Below are positions 1-7,741 of a DNA stretch of 23,481 nucleotides, in pieces. The first letter of the stretch is position 1, and each line of letters opens with the position of its first letter. The notes beneath the pieces are model-generated. The model was not told where the DNA came from. It did no database searches and saw only the letters and a list, made by a program, of their open reading frames with translations. The DNA is from an uncultured Clostridium sp. (GTDB lineage: Bacteria > Bacillota > Clostridia > Clostridiales > Clostridiaceae), in assembly GCA_900543325.1 (NCBI GenBank), contig UQQU01000054.1, positions 1 through 23,481 of the forward strand. Direction: 5' to 3'. Both the position numbers and the translations under genes were made by a program.

Positions 1-133
1 GTGACTTTCGAAGCTTTAGCTCTTTTTCTGGAAAAAACAATATAAATTCTTAACGCAAATTACACAATTCCTGGAGGTTATATCATTAATTTTTCGGCTC
101 CACGTGACGAACAATATTATTCAGTTGTTCGTT
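1..133. other. Unassigned left-edge sequence with an inverted repeat
   Basis: No gene, tRNA or rRNA is recognised here. A plus-strand frame that is open from the window edge stops at TAA 43-45, so up to 14 codons could be the tail of a plus-strand gene, but nothing supports it. An 8-bp perfect inverted repeat, ACGAACAA (107-114) and TTGTTCGT (125-132), has a 10-nt loop and no T-run on either side. It could be the end of an RNA or an operator-like site; its role is unknown. Confidence 0.3.
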
Positions 134-163
134 AAAAAAAGGAACGCGAAAGCGTTCCTTTTT
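134..163 (-). terminator. Rho-independent terminator after ppdK
   Basis: GGAACGC (141-147) pairs with GCGTTCC (152-158) around a GAAA loop as written on the plus strand (TTTC on the minus strand). A/T pairs extend the stem. On the minus strand it is followed by seven T residues, and it sits a few bases after the ppdK stop codon. T residues also follow it on the plus strand, so it may stop transcription from both sides. Confidence 0.9.
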
Positions 164-166
164 ATA

Positions 167-2797
167 TTATCTTGGATTTTTAACTTGTGCTTGTGCTGCT
201 GCAAGTCTTGCAACTGGTACTCTAAATGGTGAACAAGATACATAGTTTAATCCAACGTTATGGCAGAATTCAACTGATGATGGATCTCCACCATGTTCTC
301 CACAAATACCTAACTTAATGTTTGGTCTTGTAGCTCTACCTTTCTCTGCTGCAATTTTAACTAATTGACCTACACCTGTTTGATCAAGTTTAGCAAATGG
401 ATCTTGTTCATATATCTTTCTTTCATAATAGTCTGATAAGAATTTAGCAGCATCATCTCTTGAGAATCCAAATGTCATTTGTGTTAAGTCATTTGTTCCA
501 AATGAGAAGAATTCAGCTTCTTTTGCTATTTCATCAGCTGTTATAGCAGCTCTAGGAATTTCAATCATTGTACCAACATGATAATCTAATTTAACTCCCT
601 TTTCGTTCATAACTTCTTCTGCTGTTTTAACAACTATGTCTTTAACAAATTTTAACTCTTTAACTTCACCAACTAATGGAATCATAATTTCAGGAACTAT
701 ATCATATCCCTTAGTAGTTTTTACTTCTATAGCAGCTTCTATTACTGCTCTAGTTTGCATTTCTGCAATTTCAGGATAAGAAACAGCTAATCTACATCCT
801 CTATGACCCATCATTGGGTTGAACTCATGTAAGCTTTCAACTGTAGATTTTAACTCTTCAAAAGTTAATCCCATAGTATTTGCAAGTTCTGCTATCTCAT
901 CATCTGTATGAGGTAAGAATTCATGTAATGGTGGATCTAAGAATCTTATTGTAGCTGGCATTCCTTGAAGTGCTTCATAAATTCCAATAAAGTCTTTCTT
1001 TTGCATTGGAAGTAATTTTTCAAGGGCTGCTCTTCTTTCCTCTTCATTCTTAGCTACTATCATTTCTCTCATAGCCATAATTCTATCTTCTTCAAAGAAC
1101 ATATGCTCTGTTCTGCAAAGTCCTATACCTTCTGCTCCAAATTCAACTGCTTGTTTAGTATCCCTTGGATTATCAGCATTAGTTCTAACATTAAGTTTTC
1201 TTATTTCATCTGCCCATCCCATGAATGTTGCAAAATGACCAGAAATTTCAGGAGTAACAGTCTTAATAGCTTCTCCATATACACTTCCTGTAGAACCATC
1301 TATTGAAATATAATCATTAGTTGTATAAATTTTACCGTTTGCTTCTAATGTTTTTTCTTCTTCATTAACCTTTAAGTCTCCACATCCAGCTACACAACAA
1401 GTACCCATACCTCTTGCTACAACTGCAGCGTGAGAAGTCATTCCTCCTCTAACTGTTAAGATACCTTCAGCTGCTATCATACCTTCAATATCTTCTGGTG
1501 AAGTTTCAAGTCTTACTAAAACAACCTTTTCTCCTTTTTCTGCTCTTTCTTTAGCTTCTTCTGCAGTAAATGCAACCTTACCACAAGCAGCTCCCGGAGA
1601 TGCTGGAAGTCCTTTTGCTATTACAGTAGCTTTTTTCATTTCAGCTGCATCAAATGTTGGGTGTAATAAAGAATCTAATTGCTTAGGTTCAACCTTAAGA
1701 ATAGCTTCTTCCTTTGTCAACATTCCTTCTTCAACTAAATCAACAGCAATTTTTAAAGCAGCTTGAGCTGTTCTCTTACCATTTCTTGTTTGTAAGAAAT
1801 ATAACTTACCTTCTTCAATAGTAAACTCCATATCTTGCATATCTCTATAATGATTTTCAAGTGTATTAACTATATCTATAAATTGTTTGTATATAGCTGG
1901 ATTTTGTTCTTCTAATTTAGCTATTGGAAGTGGTGTTCTAATACCAGCAACAACGTCTTCACCTTGTGCATTCATTAAATATTCACCATATATTTCTTTC
2001 TCTCCAGTTGCAGCATTTCTTGAAAATGCAACACCTGTTCCAGAAGTATTTCCTTTATTACCAAATACCATTTGTTGAACATTAACAGCAGTTCCCCATT
2101 CACCTGGAATATCATTTAATCTTCTATAAACAATAGCTCTTGGATTATCCCATGATCTAAATACAGCTGTAATAGCTTCAATCAATTGTACTGTTGGATT
2201 TTGAGGAAATTCTTCCCCCTTTTCCTTTTTGTATAATTCCTTATACTTTACAACTAATTCTTTTAAGTCATTTTCATCTAAGTCAGTGTCATATTTAACA
2301 CCTTTTTCTTCTTTTGCTTCATCTATTAAATTCTCAAATAATCTCTTTTCTATTCCCATAACAACATCTGAGAACATTTGAATAAATCTTCTATAAGAAT
2401 CATAAGCGAATCTTGGATTTCCTGTTGCTGATGCAACAGCTTCTACTGCAACATCATTTAAACCAAGATTTAATATTGTATCCATCATACCTGGCATTGA
2501 AACTCTTGCCCCAGATCTTACAGAAACTAATAATGGATTTGTGTTGCTTCCAAATTCTTTTCCTGTTATTCTTTCTAATTCTTTGATATTTGCATGGATT
2601 TCTTCTACAATTGAATTTGTAATTTGTTTTCCATCCTCATAATACTTGTTACAAGCTTCAGTTGTAACTATAAATCCTTGAGGAACAGGAATCCCTATTC
2701 TAGTCATTTCTGCCAAATTTGCCCCTTTACCTCCAAGAAGGTTTCTCATTGAACCATCACCTTCACTAAAAAGGTAAACATACTTTTTCTTCTCCAT
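167..2797 (-). CDS. ppdK: Pyruvate, phosphate dikinase
   Basis: Cytosolic enzyme interconverting pyruvate + ATP + phosphate and phosphoenolpyruvate + AMP + PPi; in clostridia it links glycolysis and gluconeogenesis. The protein of 876 aa matches the family (Clostridium symbiosum PPDK, 874 aa). Visible marks are the N-terminal ATP-grasp start (LGGKGANLAEM, about residues 21-31), the phosphorylated-histidine segment GGMTSHAAVVARG with His456, and the C-terminal PEP/pyruvate barrel with LGICGEHGG, whose Cys832 is the expected acid/base. An open frame runs 21 codons further upstream to 2860, but GGAGGAG lies 8 bases before the ATG at 2797 and the extra residues do not belong to the family, so 2797 is preferred. 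It lies 83 bp after the CBS/HTH regulator gene and probably shares its transcript. No PPDK regulatory protein gene (DUF299) is adjacent. Confidence 0.97.
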   Translation of the reverse strand: MEKKKYVYLFSEGDGSMRNLLGGKGANLAEMTRIGIPVPQGFIVTTEACNKYYEDGKQITNSIVEEIHANIKELERITGKEFGSNTNPLLVSVRSGARVSMPGMMDTILNLGLNDVAVEAVASATGNPRFAYDSYRRFIQMFSDVVMGIEKRLFENLIDEAKEEKGVKYDTDLDENDLKELVVKYKELYKKEKGEEFPQNPTVQLIEAITAVFRSWDNPRAIVYRRLNDIPGEWGTAVNVQQMVFGNKGNTSGTGVAFSRNAATGEKEIYGEYLMNAQGEDVVAGIRTPLPIAKLEEQNPAIYKQFIDIVNTLENHYRDMQDMEFTIEEGKLYFLQTRNGKRTAQAALKIAVDLVEEGMLTKEEAILKVEPKQLDSLLHPTFDAAEMKKATVIAKGLPASPGAACGKVAFTAEEAKERAEKGEKVVLVRLETSPEDIEGMIAAEGILTVRGGMTSHAAVVARGMGTCCVAGCGDLKVNEEEKTLEANGKIYTTNDYISIDGSTGSVYGEAIKTVTPEISGHFATFMGWADEIRKLNVRTNADNPRDTKQAVEFGAEGIGLCRTEHMFFEEDRIMAMREMIVAKNEEERRAALEKLLPMQKKDFIGIYEALQGMPATIRFLDPPLHEFLPHTDDEIAELANTMGLTFEELKSTVESLHEFNPMMGHRGCRLAVSYPEIAEMQTRAVIEAAIEVKTTKGYDIVPEIMIPLVGEVKELKFVKDIVVKTAEEVMNEKGVKLDYHVGTMIEIPRAAITADEIAKEAEFFSFGTNDLTQMTFGFSRDDAAKFLSDYYERKIYEQDPFAKLDQTGVGQLVKIAAEKGRATRPNIKLGICGEHGGDPSSVEFCHNVGLNYVSCSPFRVPVARLAAAQAQVKNPR

Positions 2798-2880
2798 CTC
2801 AATACTCCTCCGTTCATACAATAAATATATACTAACAAGACTTAGTCTCGTAGTTACCATAGTTACCCTTTAAATTACCC

Positions 2881-3519
2881 TTAATTTGCTTCTCCAAGAT
2901 TAACGAATAGTTTTGTTATGTTAGTCTTAGAAATTTTACCAACTATCTTTAAATTAACTTTTCCATTGTCTGATTCGCAGGATTTTTCTACTATTGGTAT
3001 ACTATCAATTTCATGTTCTATTATTTTTTTAGCTAGTGAATAAGCACTATCCTCCGGATAACCATAAATTATATTCGGCATTCTTGTCATGATAACACCT
3101 ACCGGAACTTTATGTATATCTGTTCCCCCAATTGCTATCTTAAGAAAATCCTTTCTTGAGGCTGCTCCAACTAAATTACCATTGTTTTCAACAAATAATG
3201 TTCCTACATCATGTAAAAACAAATGAACAATTGCATCATATACAGTAGTAGCATCGTTAACGGTTACAGGCTTTGACATAATGTCACCAACCTTTATTTT
3301 GGATAGATTTTCCAATATTTCCCCGTCAATCTTTTTCCCTAAATACACATAACCTACTTTAGGTCTAGCATCTAAAGTACCAGTCATTGTAAGTATTGCT
3401 AGGTCTGCTCTTAAAGCAGCTCTTGTAACTCCAAGCTTTTCCGCTATGGATTCACTTGTAATTGGCTGCCCATCTTTAACTATCTTAATTATTGCCTCTT
3501 GTCTTTTTGTAAACTTCAA
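2881..3519 (-). CDS. CcpN-like transcriptional regulator: HTH plus two CBS domains
   Basis: Predicted DNA-binding protein of 212 aa. Residues 1-60 form a winged helix-turn-helix (helix pair around TSESIAEKLGVTRAALRADL). Two CBS motifs follow, about 76-135 (VGDIMSKPVTV, VGAASRKDFL) and 139-205 (VGVIMTRMPNII, DSIPIVE, VGKISKTN). This is the architecture of Bacillus subtilis CcpN (YqzB), a repressor of gluconeogenic genes, and CBS pairs usually bind adenine nucleotides. Its position directly upstream of ppdK suggests control of pyruvate/PEP flux, which is inference. The start codon is TTG at 3519, supported by GAGGG six bases upstream. The 5' region carries an extended -10 promoter bracketed by two copies of a 12-bp element, suggesting autoregulation. 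Confidence 0.9.
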   Translation of the reverse strand: MKFTKRQEAIIKIVKDGQPITSESIAEKLGVTRAALRADLAILTMTGTLDARPKVGYVYLGKKIDGEILENLSKIKVGDIMSKPVTVNDATTVYDAIVHLFLHDVGTLFVENNGNLVGAASRKDFLKIAIGGTDIHKVPVGVIMTRMPNIIYGYPEDSAYSLAKKIIEHEIDSIPIVEKSCESDNGKVNLKIVGKISKTNITKLFVNLGEAN

Positions 3520-3544
3520 TGCTATCCCTCTTTTCGACTATTTA

Positions 3545-3556
3545 AGGAATATTCAG
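3545..3556. promoter_or_regulatory. Operator-like element AGGAATATTCAG, proximal copy
   Basis: A 12-bp element lying between the predicted transcription start (about 3582) and the TTG start of the CBS/HTH regulator gene. An exact inverted copy occurs at 3649-3660, on the other side of the promoter. The core GAATATTC is itself palindromic, as expected for a dimeric repressor. That the neighbouring regulator binds here is inference. Confidence 0.45.
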
Positions 3557-3588
3557 ATAATTAAGAATATTTTTTTATTTACAGTATA

Positions 3589-3597
3589 ATTATAACA
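3589..3597 (-). promoter_or_regulatory. Extended -10 promoter for the CBS/HTH regulator (and ppdK)
   Basis: On the minus strand this reads TGTTATAAT, a perfect TATAAT with the TG extension. No good -35 box lies 17 bp upstream, which is tolerable for an extended -10 promoter. Transcription would start near 3582, about 60 bases before the TTG start codon. Confidence 0.5.
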
Positions 3598-3648
3598 TTT
3601 TCTCACTTTTTGACTATGCTTAATTTTCTGAAAAATCACTCATTTTAG

Positions 3649-3660
3649 CTGAATATTCCT
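3649..3660. promoter_or_regulatory. Operator-like element CTGAATATTCCT, distal copy
   Basis: Exact inverted copy of the 3545-3556 element, about 70-80 bp upstream of the predicted transcription start. The two copies, 92 bp apart, could be bridged by a multimeric repressor, but this cannot be shown from sequence. Confidence 0.45.
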
Positions 3661-3707
3661 ACTCTCCCTAATTATTCTAGACTATATCATTGTTTTTCTT
3701 TAATTTT

Positions 3708-4304
3708 CTATTTTTTACCATCTTCATCATCAAAATTTACAGTATAAGTAAAAGTAGTACTTTCATCTTGTTCCTTTTCTTTAAATTTATTTGGCATCTT
3801 TATTCCATCTAAATTTACATCTTGAACTTTTTCCTTAACCTTATCTGCAAAATCATTTGCTTTATCTTTTACTTCATTAACAGCAGCTGATATATACTTA
3901 TTAACAACTTCTACTGTTCCATCAGCTTTTGTTATTTCAATTGTAACTTGAGTTACTACTGCTGCTACTACAACAAATGCCAATATAGGTGGAATTATTA
4001 CTGCTATAACACCTGCAGCTATCCCTGCATTAACTGGAACATCAACTAATTTTTTACCATCTTTAGTTATTTTAATTCTAGTTACGTTTCCTTTATTTAT
4101 TAAATCTTTTAACCAAGTCTTAAACTCATCAACAGTTTCAGATTTATTAGCCTCATTTGAATTGTTATATTTTGACTTTTCTTCTAATAATATAATAGCA
4201 TTTAAGACATCTCCATTCGATATCTCTAATGCATTTTTTGCCTCTGCATAGCTTACTCCAGTTCTTTCTCTTACTTGATCAACTTTTTCCAATGTAATAT
4301 CCAT
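3708..4304 (-). CDS. DUF4342 protein with N-terminal UBA-like domain and a membrane segment
   Basis: A 198-aa protein of unknown function resembling the clostridial DUF4342 family. Residues about 5-42 look like a UBA/EF-Ts-type three-helix domain (VDQVRERTGVSYAEAKNAL, then NGDVLNAIILLEE). Residues about 60-90 form the DUF4342 core (FKTWLKDLINKGNVTRIKI). A glycine/alanine-rich hydrophobic stretch at about 93-118 should insert in the membrane. A charged, probably helical tail (about 138-165) ends in an acidic segment. The gene starts 8 bp after recO, so it is probably translated from the cdd-era-recO transcript. No hairpin terminator is visible after its TAG stop. In EF-Ts the similar N-terminal domain contacts EF-Tu, but no such partner can be inferred here. 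Confidence 0.8.
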   Translation of the reverse strand: MDITLEKVDQVRERTGVSYAEAKNALEISNGDVLNAIILLEEKSKYNNSNEANKSETVDEFKTWLKDLINKGNVTRIKITKDGKKLVDVPVNAGIAAGVIAVIIPPILAFVVVAAVVTQVTIEITKADGTVEVVNKYISAAVNEVKDKANDFADKVKEKVQDVNLDGIKMPNKFKEKEQDESTTFTYTVNFDDEDGKK

Positions 4305-4312
4305 ATTTCTCT

Positions 4313-5062
4313 CTACTCCTTTATATAATTTAGCATTTCTAAACTTTTTGGCTTTCTTGAATAATTTGAATTTATTATGAATGTTGTTACCTTTTCTATT
4401 TGCTTTTTCACATCTTTATTTATATTTAATCTATAAATTTTATCCATAGGTGTATTATTTAAAAATCTTAAAGCATTATATCCAGCTCTTGAGATATAAA
4501 GTCCATGCTCTTTATTGCATTCCGTACATATACCTCCAAAATGAGATAATGAAATATAATCACTAGTTCCTATTGACTTTTTACAAATACTACATTTATC
4601 AAACTGCAATCCATATCCCGTTGCATTCAATAACCTTAACTCAAAAGCTCTTATTAATAACTCATAATCCATTGCATCAGTATTTAATAAATATAAACAA
4701 GTAATAAACTCTCTAAACAATACTTTATTTACTTCCCCTTCTTGCACACATATATCTATTAATTCACAAATATATGAGGAATACGTAAGTTTATCTAAAT
4801 TGTTTAGTAAACCTTGAAATGAATTTATAATTCGTCCTTCCTGAAGATTATACAAATTTCTTCCTTTAAAAAATATATAATCCCCAAAGCATAAGGGTAA
4901 AGTTAAGCTTAAGTTTTTACTTTTGCTTTTCTTTGCCCCTCTAGCTATAAATGTTATTTTCCCTATTTCTTCACAATATGCCCATATAAGCTTATCATTT
5001 TCTTTATAATCTATAGCCTTAATTATTATAGCTTTAGTTTTTTCAATAGACAGAATACTCAA
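4313..5062 (-). CDS. recO: DNA repair protein RecO
   Basis: Recombination mediator that works with RecR to load RecA on SSB-covered single-stranded DNA. The N-terminal OB-fold is visible (AIIIKAIDYKENDKLIWAYC, then GKITFIARGAKKSKSKN). The C-terminal part carries the zinc-finger pairs C157/C160 and C179/C182, and the length of 249 aa is normal. The start is unusual. The longest frame opens with TTG at 5062, but the only Shine-Dalgarno (TAGGAG) abuts that TTG with no spacer. In-frame ATT (5056) and CTG (5053) lie 6 and 9 bases from GGAG, so a rare start codon is possible and the first residues are uncertain. The gene follows era by 7 bp and precedes the DUF4342 gene by 8 bp. Confidence 0.93.
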   Translation of the reverse strand: MSILSIEKTKAIIIKAIDYKENDKLIWAYCEEIGKITFIARGAKKSKSKNLSLTLPLCFGDYIFFKGRNLYNLQEGRIINSFQGLLNNLDKLTYSSYICELIDICVQEGEVNKVLFREFITCLYLLNTDAMDYELLIRAFELRLLNATGYGLQFDKCSICKKSIGTSDYISLSHFGGICTECNKEHGLYISRAGYNALRFLNNTPMDKIYRLNINKDVKKQIEKVTTFIINSNYSRKPKSLEMLNYIKE

Positions 5063-5069
5063 CTCCTAT

Positions 5070-5960
5070 CTACTTTGTCTTTTTATATCCTAGTTCCTTA
5101 AGTAAAAGTCCGTTATCTCTCCACTCTTTTCTTACTTTTACCCATATCTTTAAATTAACTTTAGCCTTTAAAAATCTTTCTATTTCGTATCTTGCAGTCT
5201 CTCCAATTTTCTTTAAAGATGCCCCATTTTTCCCAATTATTATTCCTTTATGTGAGTCCTTTTCACATATTAAATCTACTTCAATATGATATGTTCCATT
5301 TTCTTTTTGTTTCATTTGAATAATATCCACAGCTATTCCATGAGGAATTTCATCTCTTAAATTCTTTAATGTTTTTTCTCTTACTATCTCTGCAACAATA
5401 AATCTTTCATTAACATCTGTAATCATATCCTCTGGATAGTATTGAGGTCCTTCTGGCATTTTTTCTACCATTAATTTCACAAGAGTATCTACATTTTTTC
5501 CTTTTAACGCTGATATTGGTACTATTTCCGCAAAATCATACTCTTTTGAATACATATCAAGTGTTTTAGCAACCTTTTCATGGCTATTTTCATCAACCTT
5601 ATTAACAACTAAAAATACAGGTGCTTTTTGTTGCTTCAATGCTTCTAATATAAACTTATCTCCTCTTCCAATTTCATCACAAGGATTAATAATGAATACA
5701 ACTAAATCCACTTCTTTTATAGAGCTAGTTGCTGCATTAACCATATAGTCTCCTAACTTATTCTTTGGTTTATGTATTCCTGGAGTATCAACAAACACTA
5801 ATTGATAATCATCTCCAGTTAATATTGTTTGTATGTTATTTCTTGTAGTTTGCGGTTTATTTGAAACTATTGATAATTTTTCTCCTATTATTTGATTAGT
5901 TAATGTAGATTTTCCTACATTTGGTCTTCCTACTATTGTTACAAATCCTGATTTATACAT
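5070..5960 (-). CDS. era: GTPase Era
   Basis: Essential GTPase that binds the 3' end of 16S rRNA and assists 30S subunit assembly. The 296-aa protein has the whole set of motifs: P-loop GRPNVGKS (residues 11-18), TTRNN switch I (38-42), DTPG (58-61), NKVD (120-123) and SALKG. A C-terminal KH domain shows the GIIIGKNGASLKKIG RNA-binding loop. It begins 9 bp after cdd stops and lies 7 bp before recO, in the widespread cdd-era-recO order, so one transcript is likely. Confidence 0.98.
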   Translation of the reverse strand: MYKSGFVTIVGRPNVGKSTLTNQIIGEKLSIVSNKPQTTRNNIQTILTGDDYQLVFVDTPGIHKPKNKLGDYMVNAATSSIKEVDLVVFIINPCDEIGRGDKFILEALKQQKAPVFLVVNKVDENSHEKVAKTLDMYSKEYDFAEIVPISALKGKNVDTLVKLMVEKMPEGPQYYPEDMITDVNERFIVAEIVREKTLKNLRDEIPHGIAVDIIQMKQKENGTYHIEVDLICEKDSHKGIIIGKNGASLKKIGETARYEIERFLKAKVNLKIWVKVRKEWRDNGLLLKELGYKKTK

Positions 5961-5969
5961 ATTAGCCTC

Positions 5970-6371
5970 CTAGCCTTTTAAGTCTTTTTTTGAAAAAACA
6001 CCTGGTAATATCTCTTCAAAAGTTTTCATTATATAGTCATTTTCATTTTTTATTATTATTACCGGAATTTTTTCATCAACTACAAATTCCGCAATTACTT
6101 GTCTGCATATTCCACATGGATAAGTATATGCATTAGTGTCTCCCACTACAGCTACAGCTTTTATCTCTCTATTTCCTTCATGTACTCCTTTAAAAATAGC
6201 TGTTCTTTCTGCACAGTTAGTTGCCCCAAAAGATGCATTCTCTACATTAGATCCTGTATATATTTTTCCATCTTCAAATAATATAGCTGCTCCAACTTTA
6301 AAATTAGAATATGGACAATAAGCTTTCTCTCTTGCTTCTAAAGCACTGTGTATTAATTCTTTGTATTCCAT
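5970..6371 (-). CDS. cdd: Cytidine deaminase
   Basis: Homotetrameric cytosolic enzyme deaminating cytidine and deoxycytidine in pyrimidine salvage. The 133-aa protein has the zinc ligands Cys53, Cys86 and Cys89 (NCAERTA and PCGICRQ) and catalytic Glu55, the numbering of the Bacillus subtilis enzyme. The frame also has an ATG at 6386 giving five more residues. However, the GGAGG just after that ATG is a well-spaced Shine-Dalgarno for the ATG at 6371, and a predicted promoter would start RNA at about 6386, so 6371 is chosen. It is the first gene of cdd-era-recO-DUF4342. Confidence 0.97.
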   Translation of the reverse strand: MEYKELIHSALEAREKAYCPYSNFKVGAAILFEDGKIYTGSNVENASFGATNCAERTAIFKGVHEGNREIKAVAVVGDTNAYTYPCGICRQVIAEFVVDEKIPVIIIKNENDYIMKTFEEILPGVFSKKDLKG

Positions 6372-6392
6372 TCTTAATTCCTCCATTTAAAT

Positions 6393-6421
6393 AGTATATC
6401 ACATATAATCAAAATTCTAAA
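6393..6421 (-). promoter_or_regulatory. Probable promoter of cdd-era-recO
   Basis: On the minus strand, TTTAGA (-35, 4/6), a 17-bp spacer and TATACT (-10) preceded by TGA, which gives an extended -10. Predicted transcription starts near 6386, leaving an untranslated leader of only about 15 bases that is mostly Shine-Dalgarno. Confidence 0.55.
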
Positions 6422-6495
6422 TCTCCATTTAATCGAGACTCTCTATCTCTATTTAATTGAATTACCTTCGCAAAGATTTGAATTCTAACTTAAAT

Positions 6496-7197
6496 TTATA
6501 ATTTAAAAATTGTAAATATCAATAAAGTTAATAATATTCCCAATATACCTCCCACTATAACCTCAAATACAGTATGAACCTCTGAATCAACTCTGCTTTG
6601 AGCCGTAATAAAAGCCATTAAATAAGCTAATATTATACAAATAGGCTTCTCTGTTATCAATGCTATTGCTGTAGAAATAGAAAATGCTAATGCACTATGC
6701 CCACTAGGCATTCCACCCTTCAAAGGTGTTCCTTCCCCAAAAATAGCTTTTATTATAACAACAGCTAAAACAACTATAACTAATGCTATTAATATCATAT
6801 ATGGTTCTGAATGTTTAATCTTATAAACTACTTCAAAAGAAAAATTAGAAAGTTTATCCCAAAATACAATATACCCTACTAGCAGTGCATTTATCGCTGT
6901 CACAAGTACTGCACCAGCTGCTGTATTTTTTGCAACCTTAGCTAATGGATGATAATAATTGGTATTTAAGTCTACTGCCGCTTCTACAGCTGTATTAACT
7001 AATTCAGCACTAATAACCATTGTAATTGTTATTGCTAATGCTAAAAACTCTGCCTTTGATACATTAAAGAAAAAACAAGCTATTAAAACACCAATTGATG
7101 CCATTATATGAATTTTCATATTTCTCTGAGTTCTTACAGCATCAACTACTCCATTAATTGCATGATTAAAACTCTCTAATAATTTTTTCATCTCCAT
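6496..7197 (-). CDS. Fused diacylglycerol/undecaprenol kinase and PAP2 phosphatase
   Basis: A membrane protein of 233 aa with two enzymes in one chain. Residues 1-115 are a DgkA-type kinase: amphipathic N-terminal helix, then membrane helices with ISAELVNTAVEAAVD (Glu65, Asn68, Glu72). In Gram-positive bacteria this type mainly phosphorylates undecaprenol. Residues about 130-233 are a PAP2-type phosphatase with PSGHSA (164-169) and SRVDSEVHT (201-209), the latter two of the three family motifs; the first (KX6RP) is not clear. The pair could recycle undecaprenyl phosphate/undecaprenol for wall synthesis, which is inference from the families. It follows ybeY by 23 bp and probably shares its transcript. 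The first ATG of MEM is kept because AGGGTGAG is well placed before it. No terminator is visible downstream. Confidence 0.9.
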   Translation of the reverse strand: MEMKKLLESFNHAINGVVDAVRTQRNMKIHIMASIGVLIACFFFNVSKAEFLALAITITMVISAELVNTAVEAAVDLNTNYYHPLAKVAKNTAAGAVLVTAINALLVGYIVFWDKLSNFSFEVVYKIKHSEPYMILIALVIVVLAVVIIKAIFGEGTPLKGGMPSGHSALAFSISTAIALITEKPICIILAYLMAFITAQSRVDSEVHTVFEVIVGGILGILLTLLIFTIFKL

Positions 7198-7220
7198 AAA
7201 TTACTCACCCTACCCTATAT

Positions 7221-7721
7221 TTATCTAGTTATATTTAAACTTCCTAGAATTTCTTCTTCTCTTTTTCTCATTCTTTTCTTTTCTTCATCTTCCATATGAT
7301 CATATCCTAATAAGTGAAGAATTGAATGTACTACTAAATAGCATACTTCTCTATTAAATGAATGATTATATTCTATACTTTGCTCTTTTGCTCTTTCTAA
7401 AGATAAAACCATATCACCTAGCACTAATTCATCTCCATCTAAATATATTTCATTAAATTTAGTATCTTTATAAACCTCTTTAAAAACTTTATCTTTAGGA
7501 TACTCTAACATGGGAAACGATAAAACATCAGTAGCCTTATCTATTCCTCTTGTTTCTCTATTTATCTCTCTTATTTCTTCATTATCTACAAATAAAAGTG
7601 ATATTTGATAAGGAACATTCATCTCTTCAGCCTTTAAAGATTGCTCACAAACTTCATTTATGATATTAATAAGTTCATCATTTACTTCTATTTTATTCTG
7701 TCTATTATCTGTATATAACAT
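7221..7721 (-). CDS. ybeY: Endoribonuclease YbeY
   Basis: Zinc-dependent endoribonuclease acting in 16S rRNA 3'-end maturation and 70S quality control. The 166-aa protein has the signature H132-x3-H136-x5-H142 (HSILHLLGYDH), which binds the zinc, and the upstream DVLSFPM motif. A longer frame starts at 7736, but the five extra codons contain the Shine-Dalgarno AAAGGAG of the ATG at 7721, so 7721 is preferred. It is the first gene after the pgpH terminator and has its own promoter, with a 16-bp palindrome in the leader. Confidence 0.96.
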   Translation of the reverse strand: MLYTDNRQNKIEVNDELINIINEVCEQSLKAEEMNVPYQISLLFVDNEEIREINRETRGIDKATDVLSFPMLEYPKDKVFKEVYKDTKFNEIYLDGDELVLGDMVLSLERAKEQSIEYNHSFNREVCYLVVHSILHLLGYDHMEDEEKKRMRKREEEILGSLNITR

Positions 7722-7741
7722 AATTTCTCCTTTCATTTTTT

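Noticed and set aside
1103..2078. Two plus-strand open frames inside ppdK
   Set aside because: They are shadows of the ppdK codons on the opposite strand.
2838..2848. Attenuator hairpin AGACT-T-AGTCT in the ppdK leader
   Set aside because: The stem is only five pairs with a one-base centre and no T-run, so it is not credible as an attenuator.
6372..6495. Terminator after the dgkA/PAP2 gene
   Set aside because: No GC-containing stem with a T-run is present; only weak A/T self-complementarity.
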